IMG/VR virus record: IMGVR_UViG_3300021963_007677
Span: 1 to 38,663 of that record
Origin: a virus
DNA length: 38,663 nt
Direction: 5' to 3' (one strand)
Position 1 is the stretch's first letter, and each line of letters opens with the position of its first letter. Shown here in pieces: positions 38,622-38,663 of the stretch. Below the pieces are notes generated by a model. The model searched no databases. It was not told where the DNA came from and saw nothing but the letters and a program-made list of their open reading frames with translations. A program made the translations under genes and the position numbers.

Positions 38622-38663
38622 CAAATCTGACGAGCAGCAGTTGCTTGATGGGGTAAAAATGGC
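38608..38663 (+). CDS. start of a further gene (partial)
   Basis: ATG 38608 opens a frame that runs off the window edge (MQSLSKSDEQQLLDGVKM). GGAG (38595-38598) is a suitable ribosome site and the 14-nt overlap with the previous gene matches the local style. Too short for a functional call. Confidence 0.5.
   Translation, partial: MQSLSKSDEQQLLDGVKM

Noticed and set aside
1-38663. CRISPR array, insertion sequence or transposase
   Set aside because: No regularly spaced repeats and no transposase motif were found; the only mobile-type gene is the HNH-AP2 nuclease.

Overview
The window looks like a contiguous piece of a large tailed-phage (Caudoviricetes) genome. Nearly every gene lies on the + strand, with tight spacing and many ATGA/GTGA stop-start overlaps. 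There are phage-type nucleotide-metabolism genes (thyX, class II ribonucleotide reductase), a homing-type endonuclease, many unrecognised small genes and a downstream block that looks virion-related. The one clear exception in orientation is a csrA gene on the - strand. The host cannot be fixed from sequence alone. A small exported Cys-containing protein (3966-4313), a CsrA and a hypothetical protein at 17519 resemble, from memory, proteins of Planctomycetota, so a planctomycete host is a tentative inference.

Left part (1-20300) is accessory and metabolic. It holds class I methyltransferases (225, 8309, 16046), glycosyltransferase-like proteins (824, 4544, 8950, 11574), a sulfotransferase-like protein (12417) and a phosphoribosyltransferase-HAD fusion (16621); together these suggest glycan building or decoration. 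Nucleotide supply is covered by thyX (6365) and nrdJ (17996). Other genes encode a metallophosphoesterase with an N-terminal HTH-like region, a SprT-like metalloprotease, a CAP-domain protein, a SET-domain protein, a LuxR-type HTH and CsrA. Two likely structured RNAs lie here: a 163-nt tRNA-like element (4376-4538), and a ~200-nt RNA closed by a 10-bp stem behind a perfect TATAAT box (14044-14241). Three intrinsic terminators (2539, 4339, 20280) divide the transcription units.

Right part (20397-38663) is a structural/transcription block. A run of small and medium proteins with glycine-rich hydrophobic segments (20397, 22522, 23349) precedes a multisubunit-type RNA polymerase of unusual layout. 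The beta homologue is fused in one 1485-aa chain to the N-terminal half of beta', including the NADFDGD catalytic loop (24321-28778). Three small genes follow, then a separate 1208-aa chain (30332-33958) carries the bridge-helix and trigger-loop half of beta'. That second chain continues into a ~600-residue tail: Pro/Ser-rich linker, Gly/Ala-rich hydrophobic segment and Gln-rich coiled coil. The tail resembles neighbouring virion-type proteins more than any RNAP domain. The block ends with an 861-aa unknown protein, a beta-rich 222-aa protein and a 338-aa protein with an HTH-like segment.

The main candidate for an undescribed system is this fused/split RNA polymerase with its virion-like tail. 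A short K-x-A motif recurs in the tail and in many suspected virion proteins. I infer that the polymerase may be packaged and injected with the DNA. A second regulatory candidate is the phage CsrA together with GGA-bearing hairpins, including one in the 14044-14241 RNA.
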